Source of the DNA: Amycolatopsis keratiniphila subsp. keratiniphila | Lineage (GTDB): Bacteria > Actinomycetota > Actinomycetes > Mycobacteriales > Pseudonocardiaceae | Assembly: GCF_001620365.2 (NCBI RefSeq) | Contig: NZ_LQMT02000037.1 | Coordinates: 104,467-168,466 of the forward strand | Length of the DNA: 64,000 bases | Direction: 5' to 3' | Shown here: positions 7,936 to 17,090 of the stretch, in pieces | Layout of the letters: each line of letters opens with the position of its first letter | Numbering within the stretch: position 1 is the first letter of the stretch | The notes under the pieces: model-generated | What the model saw: only the letters and a program-made list of their open reading frames with translations | Databases searched by the model: none | Told to the model about the DNA's origin: nothing | Made by a program: the position numbers and the translations under genes

Positions 7936-9567
7936 GTGCCTGCACCCACCGGAGCCCAGCATCTCGCCGACGCGCTGACCGCTCTGGGGACCGAAGTCGT
8001 CTTCGGTCTCCCCGGGGTGCACAACCTGCCGTTATGGGAGGCGCTGGCCGATACGGACATCCGGCTCGTCGGGGTCCGGCACGAGCAGACGGCCGGGTAC
8101 GCGGCCGACGGGTACGCCCGCGCCACGGGCAAGCTCGGGGTCGCGCTGGTGACCACGGGGCCGGGCGCGGCGAACACGCTCGCCGCGGTCGGCGAGGCCA
8201 TGGCGTCGGCGGCGCCGGTGCTGATCATCGCCACCGACATCCCGTCCACGCTGCGGCGGCCCGGAGTGGTCCGCGGCGTCCTGCACGAGACGTCGGATCA
8301 GCAGGCGATGTTCGCGCCGGTCACCAAGGCCGGGTTCACCGTCACGAGCGCCGACCAGGTCGCCGCCACGCTCCACCGCGCGGCCCGGCTCGCGCTCCAG
8401 CCGCAGAGCGGGCCGGTCTACCTCGGCATCCCCACCGACTTCCTGTCCGAGCGGACGCCCGCGCGCCGTCCGCCGCGTTCGCACGCCCGGCCTGCCGAGA
8501 TCCCGGATCTCAGTGAGGCCGAGGCCATGCTTGCCGCCGCCGACCGGCCGCTGATCTGGGCGGGCGGCGGCGCGTTGCGTGCCGAGGCGGGGGAGGCGAT
8601 CGGGAAACTCGCCGAACGGCTGGCCGCGCCGGTGCTCACCACGTTCGGCGCCCGCGGGCTCCTGTCGGTCGATCATCCTTGTCTCGCCCCGAATCCGGTG
8701 CACGCGCCCGAGGTCGGCGCGCTGTGGGACGAGGCCGACGTCGTCCTCGCGATCGGCACCGACTTCGACGGGCTGATGACGCAGAACTGGCTGATGCCGA
8801 AGCCGAAGAAGCTCATCGCGATCAACGTCGACCCGGACGACGCGGCCAAGAACTACCAGCCGGACATCACGCTGGTCGGCGACGCCCGGGTGCTCGTCGA
8901 GGCGCTGAAGGTCGAGGAACGGTCCGGGATCGCGGCGTTGGTCGGCAGGCTGGCCAAGGTCTCCGCCCGGGTCCGGCGGCGGATCAAGGAGGAGGAGCCG
9001 CAGGCCGCGGACCTTCTGTCTACTTTGGACGAGGTATTGCCGCCCGACGCGGTGGTGGTCGCGGACATGTGCGTGGCCGGGTACTGGATCGGCGGGTTCC
9101 ATCGGGTCCGTGCGCCGCGCAAACTCGCGTATCCGATGGGCTGGGGCACGCTCGGCTACGGTTTCCCCGCCGCGCTCGGTGCCGCTGCCGCGGGCGGTGG
9201 CCGCGCGATCTGCGTCACCGGGGACGGCGGCTTCCTCTTCGGCTGCGGTGATCTCCACACGCTGGCGCAGGAACAGTTGCCGGTCACGACGATCGTCGTC
9301 GACGACGGCGGGTACGGGATGCTTCGCTACGACCAGGATCGCGCCGGGCTGCCGCGGCGCGGCGTCGATTGGGACAGCCCCGATTTCGTCGGACTGGCAA
9401 GGTCCTTCGGCGTGCACGCGGATCGCGTCTCCGGGTTCGGGCGGGCGTTCCGGCGGCTGCTCGGCGAGTTCGTCGAGTCCGACGAGCCGAACGTACTGGT
9501 CGTCCGCGCGAAGATGGCGCCGCCGCTCAACACCTCGCCGCGCTGGTACCGCAGGGAATCCCCGTGA
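7936..9567 (+). CDS. Thiamine diphosphate-dependent enzyme, acetolactate synthase/benzoylformate decarboxylase-like
   Basis: A 543-residue ThDP enzyme with the usual Pyr, central and PP domains. The catalytic Glu50 is in RHEQTAGYAADGYAR, and the ThDP/Mg motif starts at GDG 429-431. The motif ends in VVDDGGYGM where most relatives have Asn-Asn. The family includes acetolactate synthases and 2-oxo-acid decarboxylases; no regulatory subunit gene lies nearby, so a catabolic decarboxylase or lyase is more likely than branched-chain synthesis. The GTG at 7936 is the start. It ends in a GTGA overlap with HyuA, so it belongs to the hydantoinase-like operon. Confidence 0.85.
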   Translation: MPAPTGAQHLADALTALGTEVVFGLPGVHNLPLWEALADTDIRLVGVRHEQTAGYAADGYARATGKLGVALVTTGPGAANTLAAVGEAMASAAPVLIIATDIPSTLRRPGVVRGVLHETSDQQAMFAPVTKAGFTVTSADQVAATLHRAARLALQPQSGPVYLGIPTDFLSERTPARRPPRSHARPAEIPDLSEAEAMLAAADRPLIWAGGGALRAEAGEAIGKLAERLAAPVLTTFGARGLLSVDHPCLAPNPVHAPEVGALWDEADVVLAIGTDFDGLMTQNWLMPKPKKLIAINVDPDDAAKNYQPDITLVGDARVLVEALKVEERSGIAALVGRLAKVSARVRRRIKEEEPQAADLLSTLDEVLPPDAVVVADMCVAGYWIGGFHRVRAPRKLAYPMGWGTLGYGFPAALGAAAAGGGRAICVTGDGGFLFGCGDLHTLAQEQLPVTTIVVDDGGYGMLRYDQDRAGLPRRGVDWDSPDFVGLARSFGVHADRVSGFGRAFRRLLGEFVESDEPNVLVVRAKMAPPLNTSPRWYRRESP

Positions 9568-11618
9568 CCGGGCTTCGGGTCGGCGTGGACATCGGCGGCA
9601 CGTTCACCGATCTCTGCGTGCTCGACCGAACCGGGGTCGTCGCCGTCGGCAAGGTGCTGACGACGCACGACGAGCCCGCCCGCGCGGTCGAGGAAGGTCT
9701 CAAAAGGACACTCGCGGACGCCGGGCTGGTCGCGGGCGACGTCGAGCAGTTCGTGCACGGCACCACCCTGGTCACGAACGCGCTGATCGAACGCAAGGGT
9801 GCCCGCACCGCGCTGCTCGCGACCGCCGGTTTCCGTGACGTGCTGGAGATGCGGCGCGAGCACCGGTACGAACTCTACGACCTGCTCATCGAACTCCCCG
9901 ACCCGTTGGTCCCACGTCATCTGCGGTTCGACGTCCCCGAGCGGATCCTCGCCGACGGTTCTGTCCACACAGGACTGGATGAGGAGTACGTCGCACGGCT
10001 GGGCCGCGAGCTCGACGCCCGCGGGATCGACGCGGTGGCGATCTGTTTCCTGCACGCCTTCACGAATCCCGCGCACGAACGCCGCGCCGCCGAGGTGCTC
10101 GAGGAAGTGGCGCCTCGGTTGCGCGTCGCGCTGTCGAGCGAGGTCGTCCCCGAGATCCGCGAGTTCGAGCGCACCTCCACCACCGTCGCGAACGTCTATG
10201 TCCAGGACCTCACCGAACGCTATCTGCGCGACCTGGAACGGCGCTTGCACGAGTCCGGAGTGCGACCGTCGCCGCACATCATGCTGTCCAACGGCGGGAT
10301 CGCGACCGTCGACACCGCCGCCCGTCATCCGATCCGCATCCTCGAATCCGGCCCGGCGGGTGGGGCGCTGGCCGCGTCCGCGATCGGGGCCGCGGCCGGT
10401 GTCGACGATCTGCTGGCCTTCGACATGGGCGGGACGACGGCGAAGCTGTGCATGATCTCCGGCGGCGCGCCGCTGGTGACGCACGAGTTCGAAGTGGACC
10501 GGAAGTACCGGCTGTTGCCGGGATCCGGGCTGCCGGTGAAGGTTCCGGTCACCGACATGATCGAGATCGGTGTCGGCGGCGGCTCGATCGCGCGTATCGA
10601 CGCGCTCGGCCTGCTCACCGTCGGCCCGGATTCGGCCGGGTCCGAGCCCGGCCCGGTCTGCTACGGACGAGGCGGCACGGAGCCGACCGTGACCGACGCC
10701 GACCTCGTGCTCGGCTACCTGGATCCGGGCTATTTCCTTGGCGGCGGAATGACTTTGGACGCCGAGGGCGCCCGTGAGGCGATCCGCTCGAAGATCGCGG
10801 GACCGCTCGGCGTCAGCGTCGAAGAGGCCGCTTGGGGCATTCACACCAGCGTCAACGAGGACATGGCCAACGCCGCCCGTGTCCACGCCGTCGAGCGCGG
10901 CAAGGATCCGGCGAAGCTGCCGATGTTCACCTTCGGCGGTGCCGGGCCGGTGCACGGCGTCGGCGTGGCACGGGCGCTCGGCGCGCCCGAGGTGGTCGCA
11001 CCGCCTGCCGCCGGGGTGCTGAGCGCGGCGGGTTTTCTCACCGCGCCCCTGGCCTTCGACTTCGTCCGTTCGGCTCGCGCGGCTGTCCTCGATCTCTCCT
11101 GGGAGCAGGTCGACGCCTTGTTCGCCGAGATGGAGGCCGAGGGTACGGAACTGCTGCGGAAGTCCGGTGTGGACGATGTGACGCATCGCCGGATCGCCGA
11201 GATGCGGTATTCCGGGCAGGGCTACGAGATCCGCGTGCCGGTCGAGCGGGGGAACTGGCCGGAGTCGCTGATCGGCGCGTTCACCGAGACCTATCGGACG
11301 TTGTACCGGCGGACCGGGCCGGACGTCGGGATCGAGGTGCTCAACTGGCGGGTCGTCTCCAGCGGGCCGTCGCCCGAGGTCACGCTGAAACTGGCGGGTG
11401 CCGAGGCCGAGGGCGACGCGCGCAAGGGGAGCCGGCCGGCTTACTTTCCCGCGTCGGGTGGATTTGTCGACACGGCGGTGTTCGATCGGTACGGGCTCAA
11501 GCCGGGTGATCGCGTCGACGGGCCCGCCATCGTGGAGGAACGAGAGTCCACTGTGGTCGTCCCACCGGGCGCGCGCTGCGTCGTCGGCGAGGACGCCAGC
11601 CTGGTGGTGACGGTATGA
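9564..11618 (+). CDS. hyuA: Hydantoinase/oxoprolinase family protein, subunit A (HyuA)
   Basis: A 684-residue ATPase subunit of the N-methylhydantoinase/5-oxoprolinase/acetone carboxylase family. The ASKHA-type phosphate-binding motif GVDIGGTFTDL is at the N-terminus, and a second glycine-rich motif, FDMGGTTAKLCMISGG, lies near 290. ATP-dependent members open cyclic amides such as hydantoins or 5-oxoproline. The GTG at 9564 overlaps the previous stop (GTGA), and the gene ends in an ATGA overlap with HyuB, its usual partner. The true substrate is not determined by sequence. Confidence 0.9.
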   Translation: MTGLRVGVDIGGTFTDLCVLDRTGVVAVGKVLTTHDEPARAVEEGLKRTLADAGLVAGDVEQFVHGTTLVTNALIERKGARTALLATAGFRDVLEMRREHRYELYDLLIELPDPLVPRHLRFDVPERILADGSVHTGLDEEYVARLGRELDARGIDAVAICFLHAFTNPAHERRAAEVLEEVAPRLRVALSSEVVPEIREFERTSTTVANVYVQDLTERYLRDLERRLHESGVRPSPHIMLSNGGIATVDTAARHPIRILESGPAGGALAASAIGAAAGVDDLLAFDMGGTTAKLCMISGGAPLVTHEFEVDRKYRLLPGSGLPVKVPVTDMIEIGVGGGSIARIDALGLLTVGPDSAGSEPGPVCYGRGGTEPTVTDADLVLGYLDPGYFLGGGMTLDAEGAREAIRSKIAGPLGVSVEEAAWGIHTSVNEDMANAARVHAVERGKDPAKLPMFTFGGAGPVHGVGVARALGAPEVVAPPAAGVLSAAGFLTAPLAFDFVRSARAAVLDLSWEQVDALFAEMEAEGTELLRKSGVDDVTHRRIAEMRYSGQGYEIRVPVERGNWPESLIGAFTETYRTLYRRTGPDVGIEVLNWRVVSSGPSPEVTLKLAGAEAEGDARKGSRPAYFPASGGFVDTAVFDRYGLKPGDRVDGPAIVEERESTVVVPPGARCVVGEDASLVVTV

Positions 11619-13312
11619 GCGTCGATCCGATCCTGGTGGGTTTGCTGGGGAACCGGCTGCACTCGATCCTGGCCGAGCAGCAGAACGCGCTCGTCAACAC
11701 GGCTTTCTCGTCCGTGGTGCGGGAATCGCTCGACCTGGCCTGCGCGGTGTTCGACTCACGCGGCGAGATGATCGGCCAGTCCGTCGGCGGGACCCCCGGC
11801 CACATCAACGCGATGGCGACCGGGATGCACCACTTCGTCGCCGCGTATCCACCGGAGACCTTGGCACCGGGCGACGTGCTGCTCACCAACGACCCGTGGC
11901 AGACCGCCGGGCAGATCAACGACATCACCGTCGCGACGCCGGTGTTCCTGCGAGGCAGGCTGGTCGCCTGGTTCGCTTCCTGTTGCCACGCCCCGGACAT
12001 CGGCGGGCGGCTGGTCTCCGCCGAGGCGCACGAGGTCTTCGAAGAGGGGCTGCGCCTGCCGATCATGAAGTTCCTTCGTGCGGGCGAGGTCAACGCGGAG
12101 CTCGAACTGCTGATCCGCGCGAACGTCCGCACCCCGGAGGAGACCATCGGCGATCTGTACGCCCAGGTCACCGGGAACGAGGTCGGCGCCGCCAGCCTGG
12201 TGCGGCTGCTGGAGGAATTCGGTCTCGATTCGCTGGACGACGTCGCCGCGGAGATCATGAACCGCTCCGAACGGGCGCTACGCGACGCGCTGGCGAAACT
12301 GCCGGACGGCACGTACACCAGCGAATTGGCGACAGACGGTTTCGACGACGAAGAAGTCGTCCTCAAGGTCGCGGTGACCATCGACGGCGAGGACATCCAT
12401 CTCGACTTCGCTGGATCGTCGCCGCAGAGCCGCCGCGGGATCAACGTCGTCCTGAACTACACCAGGGCGTACGCGTCGTTCGCGGTCAAGGCGGCCATCT
12501 CGCCGGAAGTGCCGCACAACGCGGGTTCGTTCCGGCCGGTGCACGTCACCGCGCCGGAGGGATCGGTGCTCAACTGCCTGCCGCCCGCGCCGGTCGCGTC
12601 CCGGCACCTGATCGGGCACTTCCTGCCTTCGCTGCTGATCAGCGCCCTGCCCGGCAAGGCCATGGCGCACAGCGCGGACGCCTTGTGGATGACGATCTGG
12701 CGCGGTACCGACGCCGAGGGCCGCGAGTTCATGCTCAACGTCTTCCAGACCGGCGGTATCGGCGCGCGGTCCACAAAGGACGGACTCAATACGACAGGCT
12801 TCCCGAGCGGCCTGCGTTCGACGCCGACCGAGGTCATCGAGACGATGGCTCCGCTGATCCAGCGCGAACGCGTGCTGCGCACGGACTCGGGCGGCGCCGG
12901 ACAGTGGCGCGGCGGCCTCGGCCAGCGCACGACCATGGCCGCCCGCGGCGAGATCTCGTGGAGTGTCAACGGGAACGTCGACCGGCTGCACCGCCCGGCG
13001 TCCGGTGTGGACTCCGGGCACGACGGGGCGGCCGGCCGGTTCGAGCTCACCCGTGGTGCCCTGCCGTCGAAGAGCCGGGTGAACCTGCGGCCGGACGACG
13101 TGGTGAACGTGGTCCTGCCCGGTGGCGGCGGTTACGGGGATCCGAGGGAGCGGGCCACGGAAGCCGTGCTCGCCGACGTCGTCGACGGATACATCTCGGT
13201 GGAAGCGGCGCGCGAACTGTACGGCGTCGAGGTCACCTATCACGGGGAGCCCGGGGCGCTGGTGCGTCTTCCGGAGGATTACACGGCGGTTTCGTCGAGA
13301 GGGAGGAAATGA
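11615..13312 (+). CDS. hyuB: Hydantoinase B/oxoprolinase family protein (HyuB)
   Basis: A 565-residue partner of HyuA that carries the hydrolase or carboxylase half of the reaction. Family signatures include the N-terminal LHSILAEQQNALVNTAFSSVVRES-like stretch, GQSVGGTPGHINAM, the LLTNDPWQTAGQINDI motif and the C-terminal VVLPGGGGYGDPRER. Length is normal for the family. It is fused translationally to HyuA by an ATGA overlap, and the following SDR gene starts within 3 nt of its stop, so five genes form one operon. Confidence 0.9.
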   Translation: MSVDPILVGLLGNRLHSILAEQQNALVNTAFSSVVRESLDLACAVFDSRGEMIGQSVGGTPGHINAMATGMHHFVAAYPPETLAPGDVLLTNDPWQTAGQINDITVATPVFLRGRLVAWFASCCHAPDIGGRLVSAEAHEVFEEGLRLPIMKFLRAGEVNAELELLIRANVRTPEETIGDLYAQVTGNEVGAASLVRLLEEFGLDSLDDVAAEIMNRSERALRDALAKLPDGTYTSELATDGFDDEEVVLKVAVTIDGEDIHLDFAGSSPQSRRGINVVLNYTRAYASFAVKAAISPEVPHNAGSFRPVHVTAPEGSVLNCLPPAPVASRHLIGHFLPSLLISALPGKAMAHSADALWMTIWRGTDAEGREFMLNVFQTGGIGARSTKDGLNTTGFPSGLRSTPTEVIETMAPLIQRERVLRTDSGGAGQWRGGLGQRTTMAARGEISWSVNGNVDRLHRPASGVDSGHDGAAGRFELTRGALPSKSRVNLRPDDVVNVVLPGGGGYGDPRERATEAVLADVVDGYISVEAARELYGVEVTYHGEPGALVRLPEDYTAVSSRGRK

Positions 13313-13314
13313 GC

Positions 13315-14100
13315 ATGGGCCGGCTGGCAGGCAAGGTCGCGGTGGTCTTCGGGGGAGCGAGGGGTATCGGGCTCGCCACCGTGAAGGAATTCGTCGCCGA
13401 GGGCGCGACCGTGTTCACCAGTGACATCCGCGAACCCGCGGAGGCTGTCGAAGGGGCGCGACACTCCCTTGTGGACGCGACCGACGAAGGACAGGTCGAC
13501 GAGTTCGTGCGCGGCGTGGTCGCCGAAACCGGCCGGGTCGACGTGCTGTTCAACAACGTCGGCATCCACCTCGGGAAACCGCTGGCGGACACCACGTTGG
13601 CGGAATTCGACAACATCTTCGCACTGAACGTGCGTGCCGCGTTCCTGGGCACGCGGGCGGTGCTGCCGCACATGATCGCGAACAAGGCGGGCAGCATCGT
13701 CTCGACGTCGTCCAACGGCGGCGTGATGGGCCGCCCCGGCGACCCGGTGTACAACGCCACCAAGCACGCGCTGGTCGGCATGATGAAGTCGATCGCCGTC
13801 GCGCACGCGCACCAGGGGATCCGGGCGAACACGGTCAACCCGGGCGCGATCGACACGGACATGCTGCGCGGCACGCTCGCGTCGCCGGAGGACTTCGAAG
13901 CCAAGCAACACCAGTTGGTCGCGAGCACGCCCGCCGGGCGGGTCGGCGAGGCGTGGGAGGTCGCGAAGGCCGTGGTCTTCCTGGCCAGCGACGAATCCCG
14001 GTTCGTCAACGGGGTCGCGCTCCCGATCGATGGGGCCAAGGCCGCCGGTGCCATGCCGGGCAACCGGTACAGTCTCGACTTCGAACTCGGCGTCAGGTAG
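13315..14100 (+). CDS. SDR family oxidoreductase
   Basis: A 261-residue classical short-chain dehydrogenase. The nucleotide site is GGARGIG near residue 11, the NNVG motif is present, and the active site has Ser-Ser in STSSNGG with YNATK as YxxxK. The C-terminal FVNGVALPIDGAK is typical. The ATG at 13315 is chosen because GGAGG lies 8 nt upstream; an ATG 6 nt earlier is too close to it. Its position between HyuB and the regulator suggests that it oxidises or reduces an intermediate of the same pathway. Confidence 0.88.
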   Translation: MGRLAGKVAVVFGGARGIGLATVKEFVAEGATVFTSDIREPAEAVEGARHSLVDATDEGQVDEFVRGVVAETGRVDVLFNNVGIHLGKPLADTTLAEFDNIFALNVRAAFLGTRAVLPHMIANKAGSIVSTSSNGGVMGRPGDPVYNATKHALVGMMKSIAVAHAHQGIRANTVNPGAIDTDMLRGTLASPEDFEAKQHQLVASTPAGRVGEAWEVAKAVVFLASDESRFVNGVALPIDGAKAAGAMPGNRYSLDFELGVR

Positions 14101-14104
14101 CGCC

Positions 14105-14800
14105 GTGTCCACCTCTGCCGCCGAGGAGACGCTGGCCCGCGACAGACCGTTGCTCGAACGGAGCGGGACCGCGGAACGGGTCGCCGAGATCCTGCGTCAG
14201 CGCATCACCGAAGGTGTCTTCCCGCCGGGGTCGAGGCTTTCCGAACCGTCGATCAGCGCCGCGCTGGGCGTCTCACGCAACACCTTGCGCGAGTCCTTCC
14301 AGTTGCTGGCGCACGAACGGCTCGCGGTGCACGAACTCAACCGCGGCGTGTTCGTCCGCGAGCTGACCGCGCAGGACATCTCGGATCTGTACGTGATGCG
14401 GCGCGTCACCGAATGCGGTGCGCTGCGGCGCGCGGCCGAACTGTCCGCCGTGGATCTCGCGGCCGTCGCGGCCGCGGTGCGGGACGGCCGTGCCGCGGCC
14501 GACGAAGGCGACTGGCAGGCCGTCGGGACCGCGAGCATCGCGTTCCACCAGGCGGTGGGCGACCTGGCGGGCAGCGAGCGGGTCAGCACGACGATGCGCC
14601 AGGTGCTCGCGGAGACGCGGCTCTTCTTCGTGCTGGCGGAGAACACGCGGGCGTTTTTCGAACCGTTCCTGGAACGGCACGAGCGGATCCTGCGGGATCT
14701 GGAGCGGGGGCGTTTCGGGCCCGCCGAGACCGCGCTGGAGAAGTACCTGCGGGAGGCCGAGAAGCAGCTTCTGGCCGCTTATGAGCGCCGGGAACGCTAG
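14105..14800 (+). CDS. GntR-family transcriptional regulator (FadR/FCD subfamily)
   Basis: A 231-residue regulator. The N-terminal winged helix has the GntR pattern ERVAEILRQRITEGVFPPGSRLSEP followed by ALGVSRNTLRESFQLLAHE. The all-helical FCD ligand domain follows, ending in a C-terminal helical region with ERHERILRDL. The GTG at 14105, 4 nt after the SDR stop, is the best start. FCD regulators usually sense the pathway substrate. As last gene of the hydantoinase-like operon it probably controls it, with the operator expected upstream of 7936. Confidence 0.85.
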   Translation: MSTSAAEETLARDRPLLERSGTAERVAEILRQRITEGVFPPGSRLSEPSISAALGVSRNTLRESFQLLAHERLAVHELNRGVFVRELTAQDISDLYVMRRVTECGALRRAAELSAVDLAAVAAAVRDGRAAADEGDWQAVGTASIAFHQAVGDLAGSERVSTTMRQVLAETRLFFVLAENTRAFFEPFLERHERILRDLERGRFGPAETALEKYLREAEKQLLAAYERRER

Positions 14801-14861
14801 GAAAGGACCAAGGCTGCCGTAAGTACCTACTGAACGTGGGGGGCCGTTGGTCGTACGTCCG

Positions 14862-14906
14862 TGAGGGCCTCCTTGCCTACCTTGAAGGTAGGCAAGGAGG
14901 CCTTCA
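14862..14906. terminator. Hairpin between convergent genes
   Basis: Two 22-nt arms around a single-base loop pair with one mismatch (arm begins TGAGGGCCTCCTTGCC). It lies between the GntR gene and the convergent alpha-galactosidase. It resembles the other long GAAGG/CCTTC hairpins in this window. Confidence 0.7.
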
Positions 14907-14924
14907 TGTACCGCAGGCGCGAGC

Positions 14925-16874
14925 TTAACAGCGCAGCGTGGCACCAGCCCAGTCAGCGTGGTCGGAGTCGACCCCGTCACCGCCGTCCGTGACGACCAGA
15001 TCGAGCACCTGAACCCCGCTCAGCGGCACGGAGAGCTTCTCAGCCGCCTGACCGCGCTTGAGCACACCGGTGTTCGCCAGCCGCTTCCCGTCGCCGACGA
15101 CCTCGAAAGCCACACTGCCTCCGGCCTTCTCGTCGTCGACCCCGACGGACGAGGCGAACGACGCGCATCCGCCGCCGAGGTAGAGCCGGACCTTCGACGG
15201 CGCGTGGACGCCCAGTCCGTCGTCGTAGGTCACACCGTCGATGCTCATCCGATGGCCGTCGCCTGCTTTCGATTCACCGTTGCTGGTCCCGCGTTCCACC
15301 GGGCCGTAGCCGTTGTCGGCCGTCATGAACACCGCCTTCGACAGCGCGTTCGTCCCGGCGGCGGGCGGTTTCACGACGGGAGCGCTTCCGTCCACGGACA
15401 ACGACCGCGCACCCCAGGAAGTCCGGTAGCCGAACCGTCCGGAGAGCTCGACCCGATCGCCGCCGGCGGACGACGGTCGCACGGTCCAGGTCCGTTCCCA
15501 CGATTTCCCCGGCGCGACGGCGGGAATCCGCGCTTCGGTGTCGCCGTCGGGCGTCCAGCCCGCGCCGACCGCCAGCTTCACCACCCCGGACCGGACCGGT
15601 GTCCGGCCGTCGTTGAACACCCGCAGTGTCGTGGTGAACGGTTTGTCGACGGCCGCGTATTCGGGTGAGGTCAAGGAAAGCGTCGTATGCGGCGCGGCCT
15701 TCGGCTGGTCGGACGGCCAGACGCGGAACACCGCGGAGCCGTGGCCCGGCAGCCCGGCTCGGAGGGTGCCGGCGGATTCGGCCTCCGCGCCGGTCCACAG
15801 ATCCCGGACCCGGTAACCGGACGCCGCGGGCGCGCCGATCTCGGTGGCGGTGGAGGACAGGGTCGCCGGGGAGCCGCCGCGATTGAACAGCACGACGACG
15901 TTCGAGCCGTCGGACATCGGCTTGGCCCAGACCTCGGTGTCGCCGTCGTCGCGGATCTTGCGGCCCTGCTTGCCGCCCCAGTCCTGGTCGACCGCGAGAA
16001 GATCCTTGTTCAGCAAGATCTTCTTGGTCGCGTCGGACATCGAGCGCAGGTCGTTGCCGGCCAGCAGCGGCGCGTTGAGCAACGACCAGAGCGCGAAGTG
16101 GGAGCGGTATTCCGTGTCGGTCATGCCGCCGTTGCCCACTTCGAGCATGTCCGGATCGTTCCAACCGCCCGGTCCGGAATAGCCTTCCAGGCCGACCTGC
16201 TGGTCGAGCAGGTCGGTCATACTCGACCACCTGTCGCTGATGTCGCCGGTGGTGCGCCACAACTGCGCCCCCGCGTCCTTGCCCCATTCCCAGGGCTTGT
16301 TCTCGCCCCATTCGCACAGGGCGTAGACGATCGGGCGGCCGGTCTTCTTCAGTGCCTCGCCCATTTTCGTGTACCGCTCCAGCGCGGGGCGGCCCTGGTT
16401 GTGGCAGTTGTCGTATTTGAGGTAGTCGACTCCCCAGTCCGCGAACGTCTGAGCGTCGACCTCTTCGTGGTCGAGTGAACCGGGCATGGTCCGCGCACAG
16501 GTTTCCGTGCCGGCGCTGGTGTAGATGCCGAGTTTCAGGCCCTTTCCGTGCACGTAGTCGGCCAACGCCTTGATGCCGCTGGGGAAGCGCGTCCGATGAG
16601 CCTCGTACTTCCCGTCGGGGGTGCGGTTCTTCTCGGCCCAGCAGTCGTCGATGTTCACGTACTGGTAGCCCGCGGCCTTCATCCCGGACGACACCATCGC
16701 GTCCGCGGTCTCCCGGATCAGATCTTCGGTGATGTCGCAGCCGAACTTGTTCCAGCTGTTCCATCCCATCGGCGGGGTCGCGACCGGTGGCGGGCTCTCG
16801 GCGGCGGCCGCCGGGACGACGCAGAGGGCGGTGAGCGTGCAGGCGGCGACGAGCGTGCCGGCGAGACGACGCAT
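14925..16874 (-). CDS. Secreted alpha-galactosidase, GH27 with NPCBM domain
   Basis: A 649-residue secreted glycosidase. A signal peptide covers about residues 1-25. The GH27 barrel begins with PPMGWNSWNKFGCDI at 34-48. The nucleophile is Asp155 in YLKYDNC and the acid/base aspartate lies in WNDPDMLEVGN at 238-248. After the barrel come a beta-sandwich and a C-terminal NPCBM-type domain (from about residue 515) with GYGPVERGTSNGE and GLGVHAPSKVRLYLGG, thought to bind carbohydrate. It should release terminal alpha-galactose from plant-type oligosaccharides outside the cell. GGGAGG precedes the start. Confidence 0.93.
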   Translation of the reverse strand: MRRLAGTLVAACTLTALCVVPAAAAESPPPVATPPMGWNSWNKFGCDITEDLIRETADAMVSSGMKAAGYQYVNIDDCWAEKNRTPDGKYEAHRTRFPSGIKALADYVHGKGLKLGIYTSAGTETCARTMPGSLDHEEVDAQTFADWGVDYLKYDNCHNQGRPALERYTKMGEALKKTGRPIVYALCEWGENKPWEWGKDAGAQLWRTTGDISDRWSSMTDLLDQQVGLEGYSGPGGWNDPDMLEVGNGGMTDTEYRSHFALWSLLNAPLLAGNDLRSMSDATKKILLNKDLLAVDQDWGGKQGRKIRDDGDTEVWAKPMSDGSNVVVLFNRGGSPATLSSTATEIGAPAASGYRVRDLWTGAEAESAGTLRAGLPGHGSAVFRVWPSDQPKAAPHTTLSLTSPEYAAVDKPFTTTLRVFNDGRTPVRSGVVKLAVGAGWTPDGDTEARIPAVAPGKSWERTWTVRPSSAGGDRVELSGRFGYRTSWGARSLSVDGSAPVVKPPAAGTNALSKAVFMTADNGYGPVERGTSNGESKAGDGHRMSIDGVTYDDGLGVHAPSKVRLYLGGGCASFASSVGVDDEKAGGSVAFEVVGDGKRLANTGVLKRGQAAEKLSVPLSGVQVLDLVVTDGGDGVDSDHADWAGATLRC

Positions 16875-17090
16875 AAGTTCCTCCCAGAATGCTCAACTTT
16901 GAACAAACCCACTCATCAAGCAACAGGATCGACCGGTGCCGGTCAAGAGCCGAAGGGATGGTGTTGGAGATTCACCGACGGTCGCCGTGACAAGCCGGAC
17001 AGGTCCGGAGCGCGAACTGTGCACGATGGAGTGTTCGCGTCCCGGCCGGATCCGGGTGAGGATGGGGGCACGAGCACGAGGAGGAAGATC

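Noticed and set aside
7936..9567. Acetolactate synthase large subunit (ilvB) for branched-chain amino acids
   Set aside because: There is no ilvN or ilvC next to it and it is tied to a hydantoinase-like operon; the neutral ThDP enzyme call is safer.
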